Shown in pieces: positions 11,723 to 23,812 of a stretch of 64,000 bases of DNA; position 1 is the stretch's first letter, and each line of letters opens with the position of its first letter. The stretch covers positions 40,686,501 through 40,750,500 of the forward strand of contig CM071598.1 of NCBI GenBank assembly GCA_036435485.1, given 5' to 3'. The position numbers were made by a program, and so were the translations under genes. Under the pieces are notes generated by a model. That model made no database searches. It was not told where the DNA came from and saw only the letters and a program-made list of their open reading frames with translations. The stretch comes from Saposhnikovia divaricata (taxonomy: Eukaryota; Streptophyta; Magnoliopsida; Apiales; Apiaceae).

Positions 11723-12771
11723 TCTATACTATACTATTATAAGCAAAATAAAGTATATTTGGTTGGTTGGTTGGTTGATTAACACCTTCTAAAAAAATTG
11801 TTAACACCTTCCTAAAAACAACAAGTTAAAAAAATATAATTGAAAAAGTACGTAGTTGAATTTCAATCAAAGTATAACCGATAGAGTATGTATTTAGGTA
11901 AAATATGTGTTATACTTTTTAAATTAAATTATAATATGTTTTTTAATTTGCTTTTTTAGAAGGTGCGAATAAATTTTTTAGAAAGGTTTTAATTAACCAA
12001 TCAATTATACATATCTTCCTCATAAAAGTATATTGTACAAATAGGCCGTATATTTATTTTTCTTTTATTTTCCTTTTTTTAATTTGTTTATTTATTAATA
12101 AATATTTATATTGAAATTGTTTAAATTAATTTTAAAAGATATAGGTTTCTCGAAAGAGTTTGAATATAAGTTGGATGATGGTGGAGAATTCTTATGGAAA
12201 TATAATCGATATAGTATGTAAATATGTGAATTATTTTTTTAACAAAAATTAAATACATTTTTATTTGTTTATTATTTTTTGGAAGATGTTAACAAACCTT
12301 TTAGGAGGGTGTTAATCAACTAATCAACGAACAAAGGCACAAAAATATATTTTTATAAAATTTAAAAAACGTGTTAAAAATTCAAAATTCAGTTAAATTA
12401 TATATAATTTTATTCAAAATAAAAAACCACAAGTTTTATAGAATTATAAACTTTTTCAATTATATCCCAATTAGAATCATCGTCTTCACACATTTTTTTT
12501 CTACGTTTCTTTCTTCTACGATTTTAGGTTACACTAAATAATTTTTTAAAAATATCTATTGAATTCTTAAGATATTCCACAATAAATTTAAAAATAACGT
12601 TAAATTAATGATATTTATTTATGTCATGAAATTAAGTATGAAATATATGTAATTTTAAAATTAAAAATATTTTTAAAAATAAATTAAAATTTTAAATTAA
12701 ATTAAATAATTAATATGTTAATTCATAATAATATATACGATAGCCCGTGCTTTGCACGGGTTATAGGCTAG
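11723..12771 (+). mobile_element. Non-autonomous Helitron (about 1.05 kb)
   Basis: The 5' end is A|TC followed by ATACTATACTATTATAAGC. The 3' end has a hairpin CCCGTGC-TTT-GCACGGG (12744-12760) seven bases before CTAG (12768-12771) and then T, the A|T insertion rule of Helitrons. No Rep/helicase coding sequence lies inside. A related 5' end is found inverted at 16010. Confidence 0.8.
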
Positions 12772-12862
12772 TATCGGTTAATCAACAGTTATTTTATATC
12801 TATTATGCTACTGTTTATATGTTTGGTTCTACTGTTTGCAACTGCAGCCACATATGCAAACT

Positions 12863-13050
12863 GATTGGGTTGAGTCGGGTTCGAATTTGAAAATTCGTTT
12901 TTGAAAATTTTTTAAAAGTAAAGTGTTTAATTTTAAATTTAATGTATAATATTATTTTAATTCTTTTTCGTAAACTACCAAAACCATCACTTTACTTTTA
13001 AAATTTTCTCAAAAACGAATTTTTAAATTTGAACCCGACTCAACACAATC
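12863..13050. mobile_element. Fold-back MITE of about 190 bp
   Basis: Arms of about 60 bp at 12863-12925 and 12990-13050 are near-perfect inverted copies. Both contain GATTG...GAGTCGGGTTC and AAAGTAAAGTG (or complements), with about 65 bp of AT-rich loop. No target duplication was resolved. Confidence 0.65.
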
Positions 13051-13082
13051 TTTCTCAACCCCCAATCTAAACGAACCCTTAG

Positions 13083-13815
13083 ACCCCGTTTACTTTACCT
13101 GTTTTCTGGAAAAAATTTCGAAGAAAATTAGAAAAACAGAAAATGTGTTCCAATTGAGTATTTTTAGAAAAGAAAACTGGAAAATTAGAAAACAAGGTTT
13201 TCTCAAATATAACTACATTTTGGAAAATTCTGGAAAACATCATTTGGTTGTTTTCCAAATTTGGAAAAATGAAAAACACCGTAAAATTGTATTAAAGACC
13301 CGCCTTCAATCCTTGGCACCTACATCCTGCTTACTGTGTATGTTATTCATAAGCCATGTGGAATCATATTATTATGTTATCAGTTATAAGTAGACAAAAA
13401 TCAAACCCATATTTAAATAGTTAATAAAAAAAATTACAATCATAAATTAATAATTTTAAAATAATGTATTATTCACATATTACTTGTTAAAAAATAGGAT
13501 TTTACACTAAGATAAACATATGATAAAAATGATTTTTTTAAAATATTTATATAACTTTAGAAATATTTGTAAGTTCTACTAAAAATTTAAAATATAAAAT
13601 TATATATATTAGAGTAATAAACAAGAGTGTAAATCTACCGATGGTAAAAATTCTAACATGTAGATAATTATTTTTAAAAAGCAAAAAATATAGTTCAACC
13701 AAAATACGTGTTTGGAACATGTTTTTTTTAAAGTTTTCTAAGAATATGAAAATTAAGAAAATTTTGGAAAATTTGGAAATAGAAAAATGGAAAACTTTTC
13801 TTAAAGTAAACAGGG
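13083..13815. mobile_element. Putative MITE with CCCYGTTTACTTTA inverted ends
   Basis: The left end reads ACCCCGTTTACTTTA; the right end is AAAGTAAACAGGG. Both sides are flanked by CCTTAG (13077-13082 and 13816-13821), which could be a target duplication. The interior is rich in GGAAAA and TTTTCC motifs. The transposon superfamily is not clear. Confidence 0.5.
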
Positions 13816-14326
13816 CCTTAGTTGATTTGGTTGCAGAGTATATTTTGTAAATATTTTCAGGTTACATTTGACTGATTTGATTGCATAATTTATTTTTATA
13901 AATATTTTCAGAAGATGGTAAAATTGCAAAAAATTTAAAAAAAAAATACTATTCTTGATAAATAATCAAAATATTTTATTATGATAAATGAATAACATCT
14001 GATTTTGAATATTAAAGAACACAAAATACTTCATATATTTATATTAAATTATGAAAAAGAATTTGATTACATGATGTTAGCTATATCATTTTCCTTTTTG
14101 AAAGAGTATCGACAAAAAATACAAATGTTCTCTAACATAGTTCCAACATTTTACAGATTATTACTAGTGTATACCAATATTGTGCTTATATCATATCATT
14201 CATCCATCCATCTATTATATATACTAGCTTGTAGCTCGTACGAGAAGATTTTAAATATTTTTATTTTAATATATAATACTATCTTATTATTCATAATTTT
14301 AATATTTGTTCTTTAGTTCGAAAGGG

Positions 14327-14655
14327 TGATGGCCCAAAATATTCATTTGGGAAACTGGCTGGCCCTTTTTACTGACGGGACACGGTACATCGTGTACCGT
14401 GATATGAGGGGTGTTGCGGAACACGATCTTCTGTAACAGGGCATGATACGGAACTGCATCTTCCGTGTTATGCATGATACGGAAGACCATGCTCCGTGAC
14501 TGTGCTGCGCACCCACCTAACACGGAACACCGTCCACCGCATCATGCATAACACGGAAGACGCAGCTCCGTATCTACGTAATACGGAGGACGATTCTCCA
14601 CATCATGCTAACACGGAGGACGATTCTCCGTATCCCGTCGATATTTCGGGCCATT
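14327..14655. repeat. Palindrome-array element (ACGGAG-N7-CTCCGT units)
   Basis: The segment is bounded by ATGGCCCAAAATAT and its near inverse (ATTTCGGGCCAT). It is GC-richer than its surroundings. It starts with a perfect palindrome CACGGTACA-TCG-TGTACCGTG (14381-14401), followed by about six hairpin units near 14448, 14480, 14523, 14553, 14582 and 14612 of the form ACGGAR...YTCCGT, spaced about 30 bp. No coding capacity is visible. Confidence 0.7.
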
Positions 14656-14885
14656 TTTTTTAAAATCAATATTTTAGGCAAAAACTTTTGAAAAATAGGC
14701 ATTTTGATAATTTTCTCGAAAAAGGAATTATAAAAGAGAATGAAATGTAATAATACGTATTTGATAGTATTCTAAATAATAGTTTTTGCTTGTATATTGA
14801 AAACAGATAAATAACTTTTTAAATTTAATATGTTGTTGACGCGAGGGAATTGAACCTTGAAATTCTTGGAGTAGTTTATAACACA

Positions 14886-15128
14886 CTTCCTCTGTCCTCT
14901 ATTTTGACTTTTTAAAGTCAAACTGATCGAGTTTTGACTAATAATCAATAAATAATGATAAACATATAAATTATAAAAAAATAATCATAAGACAATTTAT
15001 GTAAAGTATTATTAAAATTGAATTTTAAATTTGTAAAAATATAAAACAATAAATTATAATTTACAATCAAATTTCGATGAATTTGACTTTGAAAAGTCAA
15101 AATGGGACAAAATAAGTGGGACGGAGTG
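14886..15128. mobile_element. Stowaway-like MITE, copy 1
   Basis: The ends resemble CTTCCTCTGTCCTC...TTTTGACTTT and AAAGTCAAAATGGGAC...GTGGGACGGAGTG, inverted to each other, a degenerate form of the CTCCCTCCGTCCC terminus. A second copy sits in the duplicated segment from 15449 to about 15676, without the left tip. Confidence 0.55.
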
Positions 15129-16010
15129 AATAATATAAATGTTTAATAACAATATGGTGAAATTAAATAATATAAAGTTTTAACTAAAATATGTTGTTGA
15201 GGGAAATCGAACATCGAACTTCTAGGAGTAGTTTATAAGATGATATAAATGTTTAATAATAATATGTTGTTGACGGGATTCGTACCTTGAACCTATAAGA
15301 GTATTTTATATATTATAAAAAGAATACTGTTTTAGCATTACATCCAACGGTTCTCATTAACCGGTCTCAAAATCCAATGGTTGTTATTGAGTGTGTCAAA
15401 AAAAGTGTATCAAACTACCAACCAAATATACCCTATTCCGCTTATAATATTTTGACTTTTTAAAGTCAAACTGAACGAGTTTTGACTAATAATCAATAAA
15501 TATTGATAAACATATAAATTACAAAAAATGATCATAAGAAAATTTATATGAAGTAAAATTAAAATTGAATTTTAAATTTGTAAAAATATAAAATAATAAA
15601 TTATAATTTACGGTCAAATTTCGATGAATTTGACTTTGAAAAGTCAAAATGGGACACAATAAGTGGGAAGGATGGAATAATATAAATATTTAATAACAAT
15701 ATGGTGAAAATAGATAATATATATAAATTTTTAACAAAAAAATGTTGTTGAGGGTAATCGAACATTGAACTTTTAGCAGTAGTTTATAAGATTAAATGTT
15801 TAATCATAATATGTTGTTGACGGGATTCGAATCTTGAACCTACAAGAGTATTTTATATATTATAAAAAGAATATTGTTTTAGCATTACATCCAACGGTTC
15901 TCATTAATTTGTCTCAAAATCCAATGGTTGTTATTGAGTGTACCAAAAAAAGTGTACCAAACTACCAGCCAAATATATCCCATATTCCGCTTATAATAGT
16001 ATAGTATTGA

Positions 16011-16387
16011 TTATAGGCCAACAAGGCCTTTCAAGCCTATTTAATAAATTAAATTTTTATCCTTATACTATATTAATGTTTAAAAAAATTATTGGTGATG
16101 AGGATTGAACCTATGACATGTATTACGTTCCTATCTCCAACCTCACCAATATTTGAACTTAAATCACTAAAATTTTGAATGAGAATTACCGAAATTTCCA
16201 AAATCTGAAATTTTGATAGTGTTTGGAAGTGCTGGTGATGGTGTTGACGGTAGTAGAGTGGGTGAAACGACATCGATGGGGATTGATACACTTGTATCTT
16301 ATGTGAGAGGACAAAAAAATGAGATAAATGAGCTAGCGAAGGTGTGAAATGGTTGGAATTCGGTGATAGACGTGTTTGCAAGTTATA
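16011..16387. other. Short gene-free junction before the copia element
   Basis: There is no convincing ORF and no recognised repeat. It abuts the truncated LTR at 16388, so it may be the sequence joined when the 5' LTR was deleted. Confidence 0.5.
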
Positions 16388-16441
16388 TAAATACTTTATA
16401 TAACTGCCTCTATGTTGCTGTATTAGTTAATATTTCCAACA
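16388..16441 (+). repeat. Truncated 5' LTR remnant of the copia element
   Basis: These 54 bases, ending TTTCCAACA, match 29444-29497 at a constant offset of 13056. Upstream similarity stops abruptly at 16388. No usual initiator-Met primer site follows. Confidence 0.85.
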
Positions 16442-16479
16442 TTCTTGAAGAGATAATCTGTTATATAGTATTTAGCATA

Positions 16480-18169
16480 ATGGTTAACGAGACTGAAGTT
16501 CCGTTTAGTGGTCATGTTAGTGGTCCTGTTAGTGGTAGTTCTGGTTCATCTGCTGGGGTCGTGGATTGGACCACTTACAGTTTTCCACAACCCGTTGAAT
16601 TGACTGGGTTGCCGGAGAAATTCAATGGGGGTGTTGGCTTTTCTCGCTGGCAGAAAAGGATGAAGTTGTGGTTGACTGTAAAGGGTCTATGGCCTGTTGT
16701 GGAATATGAGAAGCCGGTTGTGGATCAAGCAAAGGCTGAATCAGTTAAGAGTTTTGCTAAGTGGGCTGAGAAGGATGGTGTGGCTAGGGCGGCTATTTTG
16801 GCTGCTCTGACGAACACCTTGTTTGATGTGTACTCCACTGATGCCTACACCGCAAAACTCTTATGGGAGAAGCTGGACCAGACACATAATACTGACTCAC
16901 AAGGTCTGGAAAAGTATTCTGTGGCTAGGTTCCTTGATTTCAAGCTGGTGGACAATAAGTCCATGACTGAGCAAAGTGCATGAGTTCGAGATGATAGTGC
17001 ATGCTTTGAAGGAGTCCGGAATGGACCTCCCCGAAAAGTTTAAGGTGATGAGTGTGATTGAAAAACTCCCAAAGTCTTGGGAAGAGTTCTCTCTCTCCCC
17101 CTGAAAAGACAGAAAGGAGAGATCACCTGGACCAACCTTATGCTGGACATCTCGGTGCAAGAACAACACAAGTCCAAACAGGGACATGTGGTGCCCACTG
17201 AGCACGGAAGCTCGAAGGTGAATGTAGCAACTGTAGGACAGAACAGGAAGGTTGTCTCTAAGAAGGGTAATAGTAATAAACCTAAGAATGACTAGGATAA
17301 GGCCAAGAAACCAAAGGCAAACAAACCATGTTGGTATTGTGGGCAGGTTGGGCACTGGAGTAAGGACTGCCCAACTAAGAAAGCGAAGAAAGCCGAGGTG
17401 GTAGCTCAAGCGAATGCTGTGCTTGGAACCTCAAGTGGGCCTGAAGTGAACATGGTTGTTGGTGAGGCTACGGCTTCTGAAACCAACTTCGACCGGTATG
17501 TTACCTACAACCCTGTACTATTTTCCACTTATCTGTTAAATGAATGGTTGATTGATACCGGAGCTAATGTGCATAATTGTGCTGACATTAGTTTATTTGT
17601 ATCTTATCAACAGAGTCATAGCTTAACAGTGACGATGGGGAACGCAAGTGCCGCTCAAGTACATGGAGTAGGAAACGTGGACCTGAAGTTTCCTTCGGGT
17701 CGTGTTCTATCCCTGACGAGAGTGCATCATGTTCCCGACATGCGTAGAAATATAATAAGTGGAAGCTGTTTAGTAGCTAATGGTTTTGAAGTCTCTTTCA
17801 AATGTAATAAAGTAGTTCTTATTCATACTGGTACATTTTTTGGCAAGGGTTACTTGTCAAATGGTTTATTTGTAATAAATGCTGAGCCTGTTTTGGGTGC
17901 GTTGATTAATAATATTACTCCTTCTGTTAATTGTATTGAATCTTCAAATTTATGGCATGCTAGACTTGGACACTTAAATTTTGGTGCTCTTAAAAATATG
18001 ATGAACTTAGAGTTGATTCCAAGACATACCATAGAAAAGATTTCTAAATGTCAAGTATGTGTGTGTGTGCTAAACAAATAAGGAAACCTTTTCATAATAT
18101 TGTTAGGGATTCAGGTTTGTTAGATTTAGTACACACTGATATTTGTGAATTTTGCGGTGTGTTGACTAA
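16480..18169 (+). pseudogene. gag-pro: copia Gag, protease and integrase N-terminus (broken)
   Basis: The start ATG is at 16480. Gag (LPEKFNGGVGFSRWQKRMKL) runs to 16983, where an extra base shifts the frame. Another shift lies near 17100 and an in-frame TAG at 17293. A zinc knuckle CWYCGQVGHWSKDC follows at about 17323-17370. The protease motif LIDTGANVHNC is near 17555. The integrase HHCC zinc-binding section (HARLGHL...CQVCVC) is near 17955-18070. A further shift at about 18070 separates it from LVHTDICEF, which holds the first integrase Asp. The sequence stops at 18169, the last base of the target site used by the nested gypsy element. Confidence 0.85.
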
Positions 18170-19254
18170 TGATGTGTAAAATAACTGCAAGCGCACAGTG
18201 TTTAGTTGTAGAAAATACAGATCGATCCTCAGAGACTACGAATTTTCAAAACCCTAATAATTAAATCAGGCGAACTAGACAAATAGGTTTGAGATGAGTT
18301 TTAATTAACCTAATTAAACTAATTAATAAAGATTATCAAATAATATGGAAAACCTAGGAATCCGAATCCATTAATCAATCACAATTAATATTCAACTCGA
18401 CCTAAATAAATTCTCTTTCCTTCACAAATAAGGTATAACAATTAACGAGACAAGCATATACTATGAAACTTGTTATCTAACAATAACCTATCAAAACTTC
18501 AAGGAGCAAGCATAGGCTATGAAAAATAAATCCGGTAACAATAATATATCAAAATCACTTTGTTAATCGAACAATTAAGCACCAAGAAAATAATGAGAAT
18601 CAACTAATAGGAACGAGAAGAGATCAAAAGTAATAGGAACGAGAAAGTAATTAGCTACTCATAATTATAGAATTAACGAAACAATTGCACATTAAGAACA
18701 TGACACTATCGAATAAAAACTAAACTAAATACTTGAATAAGAAAATCACAACTGACAAATTAATACTAAACCTAAGACAAAAAAAAATGTGATATATTAA
18801 ACTAGTGCTGGATAAATAAGCTGCCAAGCTAAACGCCGGAGAAATAACAACGAACCAGTATTAAATAAAATCTGCTTGAATTGAAAGACAAATAAATTTA
18901 CTCCTACTCCTAATTATCAGATCTAAATTGGTGTCTAAAATTGGTGTTCCAAATACAAGAGATAAGGCCATATATATAGGGAAAAATATTGGGTTTGGCC
19001 CCTTTGATTACAATCCAATCTTGAATATAATTTCTTCAATTTCCTTTTCTTCTCGGATAAGTATTCGATTTTTCCTCCAATTTCCTTGACTTCAAGTATT
19101 TTCCACCTCCTTTCCCTTTTTGCACCTTTTCCTGCTTGAAATTTGTTTTTATTTATTGTCCTACAAAACAAAATAAAACAATTTATTAATTAATAAAATT
19201 ACGAAAACTAACATAAAATAGATATTAAAAATATGATGAATTATGGCCCTATCA
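18170..19254 (-). repeat. 3' LTR of the nested gypsy element
   Basis: It is 1085 bp, starts TGATGTG and ends CCCTATCA on the plus strand. It differs from the right LTR mainly by small indels near 18630 and 18780. A polypurine tract (minus strand GGTATGGGGGCATT) abuts its edge at 19255. Confidence 0.9.
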
Positions 19255-21220
19255 AATGCCCCCATACCTATCTTTTGCTCGTCCTCGTGAAAAATAAAAT
19301 ATAAAATACTACCTAAATAAATAATACCACTTCCGTAGGTGATCACGGTTGCATTTGACATATGCAACAAGCCCTTTAAACCCCTAGGCAGCCCTAGTGG
19401 ACGAGTGAGGTCTCGTGAGGGCCTATAGTGAATGTACCCACAAAATTCATCTAGCTCATGTAAAAGATTTTTCAATGCAACACCACACATACAAGTCATC
19501 TCATGCTACATCAACTTAAGAAATCAAAGTGAATTTGCAATGTCTTGGTGTGTAAGGTGCAAGTATTCACATAGTCTACTTAAGGAAATATGCAGAGGTC
19601 CTCAAAAGTCCATGTCAAGTGTAAAAATAAGTTGGTAACCATGCTAAGCCCACAAGAGTACATCTTAGAGTCAAAACTTGGGATCTCATATGCACAAAAC
19701 AAGCAATAACTCACCTTTCACTCACAAAAGAATATTCACTCAAGAACAAGGGTAAGTGTATCACTCCATTCCAACAAAATCATAAGCATGCTTGACATTT
19801 GGTATTAATCTAACTTTAACACAGCATACATTAATAACGATAATCAAAAGGTCTTTTATTTGGGTTGTAATGGGGCTAGGGACAAGGTTTGTCAAGTAAG
19901 GCTAAATAAGGTGAAGTGTCAAAAGCTAGTAGAAACCATAATAAATCATACACAACACCATACATCCTCCCCATACATGTATTTCTAAAATTTTCAACAA
20001 AATTCTTGAATAGTCGAATGAAGAAGGATCGCACAAAAACACATAAACATAAGTATGCTCTCATATGATTTTTTTTTCTTTTTTTTTTCTTATTTTTTTT
20101 TTCAATTTTTTTTTCTTGTTTTTTTTTCAATTTTTTTTTCTTGTTTTTTTTAAGAGCTAAGATAGATACTATAAATATATACACAACCACAATCCTTCTT
20201 CAAAAATTTCTTGAACAACGACCGACAAGTAAGCAACAAAATCCAATATTTCCTTAAAATTAATGAACAAAAGTAAACCCCATCTCACACACCTTATTAC
20301 TCCCTCAACTTCCTACTAGCCTTTGACAAATTGGGATCAAGTATACGTAAGGCTGCACAACAAAAAGGTCTAGGCAAGTAATGTGGTGTGTCACCGAAAA
20401 AATAAGATTAACCTCAAAGGGGTAACTAATTGATCACATGTAAAGGGTGTGGTAATTTGGATAATAATTGGTTATTCCTAAATGCCTTTATCATCTTATC
20501 ATCAAATAATGTCATGCATTTCAAGAAAGGTCTCAAACAAGTGCCAGCAATGCAAACAACATGTGGACACTCAAGCAAACGAATATAAAATGCAAAAGAT
20601 ATGCATATAGGCTCAAAATCTCACTTGGTGGTAAAACATAATTAATCCCAAGCAAAAGTCTCTTAAATGCACCTACTTGTACTCAAAGCATGGAAACCAA
20701 ATCTTCTTGCACATATTCATGTCCTTTTAATTACTTACAACATTCTATAAGTCTACTAGTTTCAACTTGCTAGTGGATGTGTGTGCACAAGAACTTAGTG
20801 GATGTGTGTGCACAAGAACTTAGCATATCACTTCTCAATCAAAAGCATCAGAAACACAAGAGTACTATAGCATGTAAGGGTGCATCAAGCTAACTTATAA
20901 CAAGTAATCATTTCACAAGGCTAGAATTATTTTTTGACTTTTCATTTTTCAATTTTTTTTGGATTTTTTTAATAATAATACTACTAAATCCCTCCCCCAT
21001 ACCTAAATCATGCATTGTCCTCAATGTATGCAGATGAGAGAAAAAATGACAAAGTAAAAGGACGAGAATACCTGATAAGGGATGAGCAGATACATTATTA
21101 CCTATAAAACACACAGACACATATACACATATAAAAGAAACACACACACACACACACACACACATAGTTGTTCCCCCATACCTAAACTTGACTGTATGGG
21201 AGACAAACGAAAAACACTTA
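19255..21220 (-). other. Non-coding 3' region of the nested gypsy element
   Basis: There is no pol homology on either strand. It has T-rich runs at 20068-20150 (which make spurious Lys-rich ORFs), a 27-bp direct duplication near 20768-20822, an (AC)n run at 21140-21163, and three copies of minus-strand GGTATGGGGG (19259, 20993, 21173), one of them the polypurine tract next to the LTR. Minus-strand CATTGAGGACAATGCATGA near 21010-21030 resembles the region after pol in Athila/Tat-type elements. Confidence 0.7.
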
Positions 21221-23812
21221 CTAACCAATACCAGATCGAGGGAAAACAACACATGTAACACAATTATCAAACATGTAAAACACACCCACAAAAACATCAT
21301 TATCCACTAGAGAATTAAGATCACACACTAAAATGAAACTCATACACCTAACATCATTCATAGACCAATTAGACGCTTCTTTTTGTTGTTTAAGCAAATT
21401 AATCACTTGAAATTCTTGGTTATGAACTAAGTCACTAGAAAGAACATGATGAGTTTCATTATCAACTACCAAAGACTGATCAAGAGTGGAAAACGACGGA
21501 TTAGAAACGAAAGTGGGTGGCTCACCTACAGAAGTCTTAACAACAGACTTAAGATCAAAAGAAATATCCTCAAGTTTGGTTTCATGCTTAGAACAAATGG
21601 CATTCAATTCATTTAACATCTCATCAGAAGAAAAACTCCTATAAAGCTCATGAAGTTCTTTATTATTCTCAGAATCTAACAAAACATCTTTCTCAAGAAA
21701 AGACTCAATTGCACTATCCTCAAGATTCGACCATGAAACAACCTCATCTATCAAATTAACTCCTACAGGTTGTTCAAAAAGCTCATTAGGTTGATTTCCT
21801 ACACTAAAGACATTAAGATCAATCGTCATATTACCAAAAGTGAGTTTCATCGAACAATTCCTATAGTTAATCAAAGCATTAGAGGTAGTAAGAAAAGGCC
21901 TTCCTAGAATGATGGGAATTTGATTTTTGAGATTTTTGACTGGTTCGGTTTCTAGAACAACAAAATCAACGGGGAATACAAAATCACCAACCTTAATCAA
22001 CACATCTTCCACTATACCTTTTGGAGTTTTAACAGAACGATCAGCTAACTGAAGAGTGACACTAGTCTTCTTAAGTTCACCTAAACCCAAGGCTTGATAG
22101 ATAGATAATGGAAGAAGATTCACACTAGCTCCTAGATCGAGTAAAGCTTTATCAATGAAAGTATCACCTATGACACAAGAGATGGTAGGACAACCAGGAT
22201 CCTTATACTTCACAGGGATTTGATTTGACAAAATAGAACTAACATGAGATGTTAGGAAAGATTTCTTAGGAACATGAGTGGTTCTTTTATGAGTACATAA
22301 ATCTTTTAGACACTTAGCATAAGAGGGAACTTGTTGAATCGCATCTAAAAGAGGAATGTTAATCTTGACTTGCTTAAAGACTTCCAAAATCTTATCTAAC
22401 TGAGCAGATTGTTTGTTTGAAGTAAGTCTTTGAGGAAACGGGGCTTTTGGCTTAAAGACTTTTTCATTAGACACATCAGAGTGGGGTTTGGAAGGTGGTG
22501 GTTCATCGGATGGTGATGACTCATCAGCTTTATCTACTTCAGAACTTTCAGGATTTGAAGATTGTTTAAGACTAGGATTCAAGAGCAAAGGATTTGGTTC
22601 AGATGTTAGCTTATCTTCTTCTTGAGTATTGACACCAGCATGATTGTTGAATTGATTACCAGACCTTAGAGATATAACAGAATTCACATTTTCATGAGAC
22701 TTTTGATTTGGATGAAATTTAGGATTAGTCTCGGGTTGACTAGGAAATCGATTTTTCTCTCTCTCAATGATTGTGTTTGCCAATTGACTGACTTGGACCT
22801 CTAGCTTAGATATGGCTTGAGTGTTAGAATTTAATAGCTGCCTATCTTGGGTCATGGTTTGCATAAAAGATTGTTGAGATTTAAGTAATGCCCCCATACT
22901 CTTTTCAATAGAACTCAATTTCTTATCAGATTCGCTAAAACCAGGAGGATTCATGGGAATTGAATTTGGATAATGACCAAGATTTTGAGGTGGATATGAA
23001 TTAGGATTTTGAGTTGGGTATGGACCAGGATTGGGCTTTTGAAAAGCAGGTTGAGGGTTTTGATTATACTGATTGTATTGACCTTGGTTCCATAAGAAAT
23101 TTTGGTGACTCTTCCAACCAGGATTATATGTGGGTGCATAAGGATCATTCCTAACTCTAGGTTGAAACATGTCATTGACTTGTTCAATTTCAGGGCAATT
23201 CTCTACCACATGGTTAGGAGAACTACAGTTTGCACAGAGAGACATTTGAGAGGACGCATTGTTGGTTTCTAAGGCTTCTAGACGTCTAGTGAGTGTAGCT
23301 AACTTAGCTTCGGTTGCAATAGAATGACCAACTACGCGTAAGCCCTTAGATGAGTTAGAATTTTCAGCTTCTTGATTAGGTTCCCTAGTTGACTCCCACA
23401 ACATTGTTCTTTCAGCTAACTCCTCTAAAAATTGCCAAGCTTCATCTTCATCTTTGTCCATAAACTTACCATTGCACATAGACTGTAACAAAGCAGTGGT
23501 TTGGCTATCTAAGGCTTCATAAAGAATTTTACAAAGTCTCCATTTTTCTATACCATGTTGAGGACACTTAGACAACAACTTTTTAAATCTATCAAAATAT
23601 TTCCAAAAATTCTCATTTCGATTTTGTTGAAATTGGTTGATTTCATTCCTAAGTCTGTTTGCCTTATGGTTTAGAAAATATTTTTTAAGAAATATAGCAA
23701 CAAATCCCTCCCATATGGAAATAGAATTAACGGTTAAACTATACAACCACTGTTTAGCATCTTCTTTCAAAGCAAAATTAATAAGCCTAAGCCTAATGGA
23801 ATCCTCACTTAA
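21221..23812 (-). CDS. gag-pro: Gypsy-type Gag-protease polyprotein, N-terminus missing
   Basis: The frame is open from the scar at 23812 to the stop at 21221, at least 849 residues from the first internal Met-like position. It starts inside the retrotransposon Gag domain (EDSIRLRLINFALKEDAKQW), so the normal start and matrix-like N-terminus are gone. A zinc knuckle CANCSSPNHVVENC is near 23230. A proline/asparagine-rich linker (23140-22950) leads to an aspartic protease domain with LLDLGASVNLLPLSIYQALG near 22110-22170 and IILGRPFL near 21900. The active-site triplet reads DLG where D-S/T-G is usual. Gag would build particles and the protease would cleave it; no polymerase follows. Confidence 0.85.
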   Translation of the reverse strand, partial: LSEDSIRLRLINFALKEDAKQWLYSLTVNSISIWEGFVAIFLKKYFLNHKANRLRNEINQFQQNRNENFWKYFDRFKKLLSKCPQHGIEKWRLCKILYEALDSQTTALLQSMCNGKFMDKDEDEAWQFLEELAERTMLWESTREPNQEAENSNSSKGLRVVGHSIATEAKLATLTRRLEALETNNASSQMSLCANCSSPNHVVENCPEIEQVNDMFQPRVRNDPYAPTYNPGWKSHQNFLWNQGQYNQYNQNPQPAFQKPNPGPYPTQNPNSYPPQNLGHYPNSIPMNPPGFSESDKKLSSIEKSMGALLKSQQSFMQTMTQDRQLLNSNTQAISKLEVQVSQLANTIIEREKNRFPSQPETNPKFHPNQKSHENVNSVISLRSGNQFNNHAGVNTQEEDKLTSEPNPLLLNPSLKQSSNPESSEVDKADESSPSDEPPPSKPHSDVSNEKVFKPKAPFPQRLTSNKQSAQLDKILEVFKQVKINIPLLDAIQQVPSYAKCLKDLCTHKRTTHVPKKSFLTSHVSSILSNQIPVKYKDPGCPTISCVIGDTFIDKALLDLGASVNLLPLSIYQALGLGELKKTSVTLQLADRSVKTPKGIVEDVLIKVGDFVFPVDFVVLETEPVKNLKNQIPIILGRPFLTTSNALINYRNCSMKLTFGNMTIDLNVFSVGNQPNELFEQPVGVNLIDEVVSWSNLEDSAIESFLEKDVLLDSENNKELHELYRSFSSDEMLNELNAICSKHETKLEDISFDLKSVVKTSVGEPPTFVSNPSFSTLDQSLVVDNETHHVLSSDLVHNQEFQVINLLKQQKEASNWSMNDVRCMSFILVCDLNSLVDNDVFVGVFYMFDNCVTCVVFPRSGIG

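Larger units (their letters stand above)
12772..14223. other. AT-rich gene-free stretch with two MITE-like elements
   Basis: Apart from the two fold-back elements listed separately (12863-13050 and 13083-13815), this stretch shows only AT-rich spacer. Confidence 0.6.
14224..16010 (-). mobile_element. Probable Helitron relative, minus strand, with internal duplication
   Basis: On the minus strand the right end at 16010 starts A|TC and shares ATACTATACTATTATAAGC with the Helitron at 11723. CTAG|T at 14227-14224, preceded by the palindrome CTCGTACGAG, is a possible 3' end. Inside, about 550 bp is duplicated in tandem (roughly 14896-15447 and 15449-15995), and the first copy ends with a truncated form of the 5' terminus. 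The 5' end is well supported; the 3' end is tentative. Confidence 0.5.

Noticed and set aside
14005..14316. 103-residue plus-strand ORF
   Set aside because: It is AT-rich with no recognisable domain, lies across a Helitron boundary and is likely random.
19876..20190. Lys-rich ORF on the minus strand
   Set aside because: It arises from T-rich runs in the non-coding part of the nested gypsy element.
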